Shown: one piece after another, positions 6,791-8,771 of the stretch | How positions within the stretch are numbered: the stretch's first letter is position 1 | Layout of the letters: each line of letters opens with the position of its first letter | Source: Actinomycetota bacterium | Lineage (GTDB): Bacteria; Actinomycetota; Actinomycetes; JACCUZ01 | Length of the DNA stretch: 8,771 bases | Direction of reading: 5' to 3' | Assembly: GCA_030841245.1 (NCBI GenBank) | Contig: JAVEDG010000368.1 | Coordinates: 1-8,771 of the forward strand | Program-made: the position numbers and the translations under genes | Notes under the pieces: model-generated | Databases searched by the model: none | Seen by the model: only the letters and a program-made list of their open reading frames with translations | Told to the model about the DNA's origin: nothing

Positions 6791-7288
6791 TCAACCGTTC
6801 GGCAGCTCGTTGGCGATCATCGTCGAGGTGGTGACCAGCTGCCCGGCCGGGTTGCGGATCTCGACCTGCACCGGCATGCCCGCGATCTCGTCGGCGAACC
6901 AGAACGTCGCCACCCCGTCGTCGTCAGTCACTGTGTAGCGCAGGCAGGGCAGCAGGCCCAGCGGACCGTCGAGCTCGACGCGGGTGATCTCGACCTGCTC
7001 TACGGGGAACGAGGCGTGCTCCTGGAGGTCGCACCACGTCGTACGGTCGAGTTGGTCGTCGCCGACCTTGTTGCCGTCCTCGTCGCGCGTCGATCGCGCG
7101 ATGACGGCACCGTCGTCGTCGCACTCGACGAACAGGTTGACGCGTACGACGGGAGGCCGGCCCGGTGCCTCGACGCGCGTCCGGCTGACTCGCCCGCGCG
7201 GGCATCCTCGGCGGATCTCGTCAGCGGTGAACGGCGTCGGGGCGTGTCCGGGTGCGGTCACGTGCGGGTCGCGCAGCTCATCGGTCAC
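6791..7288 (-). CDS. Conserved-looking hypothetical protein overlapping the phosphatase gene
   Basis: 165 residues from GTG 7288; ATG 7297 (168 residues) is the alternative. GTG is preferred because GGGAAGG (7298-7304) lies 9 bases before it but directly abuts the ATG. The start overlaps the end of the phosphatase gene by 11 bases (stop at 7278), so the two are probably translationally coupled. The protein is acidic and soluble, with no signal peptide or membrane segment. It reads as mostly beta strand: VVRVNLFVECDDDGAVIARS (47-66), VEQVEITRVELDGPLGLLPC (96-115), then LRYTVTDDDGVATFWFADEI and GMPVQVEI. Four cysteines (29, 56, 86, 115) are spread too widely for an obvious metal site. I do not recognise the family. 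The context suggests a role joined to the phosphatase, but none can be named. Confidence 0.75.
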   Translation of the reverse strand: MTDELRDPHVTAPGHAPTPFTADEIRRGCPRGRVSRTRVEAPGRPPVVRVNLFVECDDDGAVIARSTRDEDGNKVGDDQLDRTTWCDLQEHASFPVEQVEITRVELDGPLGLLPCLRYTVTDDDGVATFWFADEIAGMPVQVEIRNPAGQLVTTSTMIANELPNG

Positions 7289-7736
7289 CGGACGCATCCT
7301 TCCCGACGGGCGAGAACCGGGCCACCAGGCTGCGCTGGGCGCGTGTCTCGACGGCTCGGCGGGCGTAGTGCTCGCGCACGAAGGCCACGGCTTCCGACGG
7401 TGGCAGCCCGTCGACGACCGCGAGGCACGCGAGCGCGGTCCCGGTGCGCCCGAGGCCACCTGCGCATGCCACCTCGACCCGCTCCTCGGCCGACCTGGTC
7501 CACGCCTCGACGATCGCGTCGCGCGCGTCGCCGGGGTCAGTGGGCAGCCGGAAGTCCTTCCACTGCACCCAGCGCGCCGGCCAGGGCGTAGGCGCGGGCC
7601 GCCGGCCGAGCAGGTAGAGACCGAACTGCGGGTCGGCGCCAGCCGGCTGAGGGTGGCGCAGCCCGCGGCCGCGTACCAGTCGTCCTGACGGGAGCCGCAG
7701 GACGCCTGCCGCGTCCGGGTCCCAGCGCTCGGGCAT
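7278..7736 (-). CDS. Cysteine-based protein phosphatase (tyrosine/dual-specificity-like)
   Basis: 152 residues from ATG 7736. The active-site loop is VACAGGLGRTGTALA (89-103): the CX5R signature is complete, with nucleophile Cys91 and phosphate-binding Arg97 followed by Thr98. The His that usually precedes the Cys (HCxxGxxRT) is Ala90 here. Asp67 in FRLPTD (62-67), about 24 residues before the Cys, is a candidate general acid. The helix after the loop (LACLAVVDGLPPSEAVAFVR) matches the compact PTP/DSP fold. It is expected to be cytosolic and to remove phosphate from a protein or small molecule; the substrate is unknown. An open frame runs on to 8003 but crosses the divergent methyltransferase gene, so the first Met of the conserved part was taken. 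No strong ribosome binding site precedes ATG 7736; a GATAGT at 7743-7748 six bases upstream could be the -10 box of a leaderless mRNA. The downstream gene overlaps by 11 bases. Confidence 0.8.
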   Translation of the reverse strand: MPERWDPDAAGVLRLPSGRLVRGRGLRHPQPAGADPQFGLYLLGRRPAPTPWPARWVQWKDFRLPTDPGDARDAIVEAWTRSAEERVEVACAGGLGRTGTALACLAVVDGLPPSEAVAFVREHYARRAVETRAQRSLVARFSPVGKDASGDR

Positions 7737-7823
7737 GGCAGCACTATCCCGCGTCCCGCTGCGCCGTACGCGCGTGCGCGGTCCGCCGGTTCGCCGGGCT
7801 GCCAGGCGGCCGGGCCGCACGGC

Positions 7824-7829
7824 TAACGT
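7824..7829 (+). promoter_or_regulatory. -10 box for a leaderless mRNA of the methyltransferase gene
   Basis: TAACGT matches the actinobacterial TANNNT pattern and ends 9 bases before ATG 7839. Transcription starting at the usual distance would begin at or within a base or two of the ATG. No Shine-Dalgarno sequence precedes the ATG, which agrees with a leaderless message. No clear -35 box is seen. Confidence 0.5.
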
Positions 7830-7838
7830 GACACGGTC

Positions 7839-8630
7839 ATGTCGGCTCCCCAGCTCTCGCGCGACGAGGTCGTCCTCCGGCTGCGCGGTGCCGGTTGCGT
7901 GTTCGCCGAGGAGGAGGCTGACCTGTTGCTCGCCTCTTCCTCGTCCTCCGAGTCGCTTTCCGCGATGGTCGAGCGGCGCGCGTCGGGCGTCCCGCTGGAG
8001 CACGTCCTCGGCTGGGTCGAGTTCTGCGGTTTGCGCATCGCGCTCGAGCCCGGGGTGTTCGTGCCGAGGCCACGTACCGAGTTCCTCGTCGAGCGGGCGG
8101 TCGCGATCGCCCCGCCCGGCGCGGTCGTACTCGACCTGTGTTGCGGCTCCGGTGCGGTCGGGGCCGCTCTCGCGTCGGCCGTTCCGGACCTACGCGTGTA
8201 CGCCGCCGACCTCGACCCGGTGGCGGTGCGCTGTGCCCGCCGCAACCTCGACGGCATCGGTGGTCTGGTCTTCGAGGGCGACCTGTTCGAGCCGCTGCCC
8301 GACTCCCTGCGCGGGCAGGTGGAGGTGCTGGTCGCGAACGTGCCGTACGTCCCGTCCGACGGCATCGCCTTCCTGCCGTCCGAGGCCCGCGACCACGAGC
8401 CGCGCCTCGCCCTGGACGGCGGCCCGGACGGGCTCGACGTGCTGCGCCGGGTCGCGGCCGAATCGCGTCGTTGGCTGGTGCCCGGCGGGCGGCTGCTCAT
8501 CGAGACGAGTGCGGCCCAGGCGCCGGCCGCGGTGGCGGCGTTCGCCGCCGACGGACTGGCCGCCGAGCTGGCGAGGTCCGACGAGCTGGATGTCGACGTC
8601 GTGACCGGCACCGCAGCCGTCGGTGGCTGA
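7839..8630 (+). CDS. PrmC-related protein-(glutamine-N5) methyltransferase, substrate uncertain
   Basis: 263 residues. The domain order is that of HemK/PrmC: an N-terminal helical substrate domain (about 1-75, with the RRASGVPLEHVLG box), VPRPRTEFLVERA (75-87), then a class I SAM fold with motif I DLCCGSGAVG (99-108), acidic strand end AADLDPVA (122-129), GDLFEPLP (147-154), the active-site motif NVPY (167-170) and EPRLALDGGPDGLDVLRR (187-204). Classical PrmC, which methylates release factors RF1/RF2, has NPPY; NVPYVP is typical of a PrmC-related actinobacterial subfamily of unknown substrate (TIGR03704, named from memory). It is also shorter than most PrmC proteins and is not next to prfA, where actinobacterial prmC usually lies, so a paralogue is more likely than PrmC itself. 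A run of five Ser (33-37) sits in the N-terminal domain. Probably leaderless and monocistronic; divergent from the phosphatase pair with a 102-base shared intergenic region. Confidence 0.85.
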   Translation: MSAPQLSRDEVVLRLRGAGCVFAEEEADLLLASSSSSESLSAMVERRASGVPLEHVLGWVEFCGLRIALEPGVFVPRPRTEFLVERAVAIAPPGAVVLDLCCGSGAVGAALASAVPDLRVYAADLDPVAVRCARRNLDGIGGLVFEGDLFEPLPDSLRGQVEVLVANVPYVPSDGIAFLPSEARDHEPRLALDGGPDGLDVLRRVAAESRRWLVPGGRLLIETSAAQAPAAVAAFAADGLAAELARSDELDVDVVTGTAAVGG

Positions 8631-8648
8631 GCCAGACCACCCTCCCGA

Positions 8649-8703
8649 CCGTGATCGTGAAGGAAACATCGACTAGAGCAGGACAAATCCTTCACGATCA
8701 CGG
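8649..8703. repeat. Perfect 16-bp inverted repeat (55-bp palindromic element)
   Basis: CCGTGATCGTGAAGGA (8649-8664) and its exact reverse complement TCCTTCACGATCACGG (8688-8703) flank a 23-base, more A-rich centre. All 16 positions pair. It starts 18 bases after the methyltransferase stop, so transcripts could end there. The long loop, the lack of a T-tract and the AT-richer composition are also compatible with a dispersed palindromic repeat or small non-autonomous mobile element. Bases 8704-8771 beyond it show nothing recognisable. Confidence 0.7.
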
Positions 8704-8771
8704 CATCACAGTCCACTGGCAGCCGCACCAACGCGCCAGCCAGCGAAGAACTCGGGCGACGGACCCGGCCG

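Noticed and set aside
6645..6938. An intact small plus-strand gene running to 6938
   Set aside because: Beyond 6790 the frame is antisense to the well-supported hypothetical protein gene, and its translation loses family-like character after RAML at 6776.
7298..7744. Extended start for the hypothetical protein that overlaps the phosphatase gene fully
   Set aside because: That stretch is the shifted frame of the phosphatase; conserved-looking sequence starts only at 7297 or 7288.
7823..8731. 302-codon minus-strand frame opposite the PrmC-like gene
   Set aside because: Ser/Arg/Thr-rich translation with no domain, antisense to a gene with all SAM methyltransferase motifs.
1..8771. CRISPR array, tRNA/rRNA genes, integrase, transposase or defence-system genes
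   Set aside because: No regularly spaced direct repeats, no tRNA-like cloverleaf with CCA end, and no frames with the motifs of mobile-element or known defence proteins were found by eye on either strand.

Overview
The window is GC-rich chromosomal DNA with strong G/C third-position bias, GTG starts, at least one probably leaderless mRNA and actinobacterial-type gene families (HrpA with DUF3418, a PrmC-related methyltransferase). It most likely comes from a high-GC actinobacterium; the genus cannot be fixed from the sequence alone. I see no tRNA, rRNA, CRISPR array, integrase or transposase.

Layout. (1) Bases 1-2541 (+) are the C-terminal two thirds of the DEAH-box RNA helicase HrpA; its helicase core lies upstream of the window. 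(2) Bases 2676-4883 (+) are a two-gene ABC exporter, a MacB/FtsX-type permease followed 24 bases later by its LolD/MacB-type ATPase. (3) Convergent to it, 5029-5937 (-), is an atypical NmrA-like NAD(P)-binding short-chain dehydrogenase-family protein with a plausible promoter. (4) Bases 6109-6420 (-) encode a small exported protein of unknown function with two cysteines; a nested hairpin follows it. (5) Bases 6421-6790 hold no complete gene, only what looks like the decayed N-terminus of a SAM methyltransferase. (6) Bases 6791-7736 (-) are two overlapping genes, a Cys-based phosphatase and an uncharacterised beta-rich-looking protein. (7) Divergent from these, 7839-8630 (+) is a PrmC-related methyltransferase with an NVPY motif, followed by a perfect 16-bp inverted repeat.

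How the genes relate. The ABC pair is a functional unit, and the phosphatase and its overlapping partner are very probably co-translated. The remaining genes look like independent housekeeping or accessory genes. I do not see a convincing multi-gene novel system. The items most worth a second look are the phosphatase/unknown-protein pair, the 55-bp palindromic element at 8649-8703, the truncated methyltransferase, and the small secreted protein.
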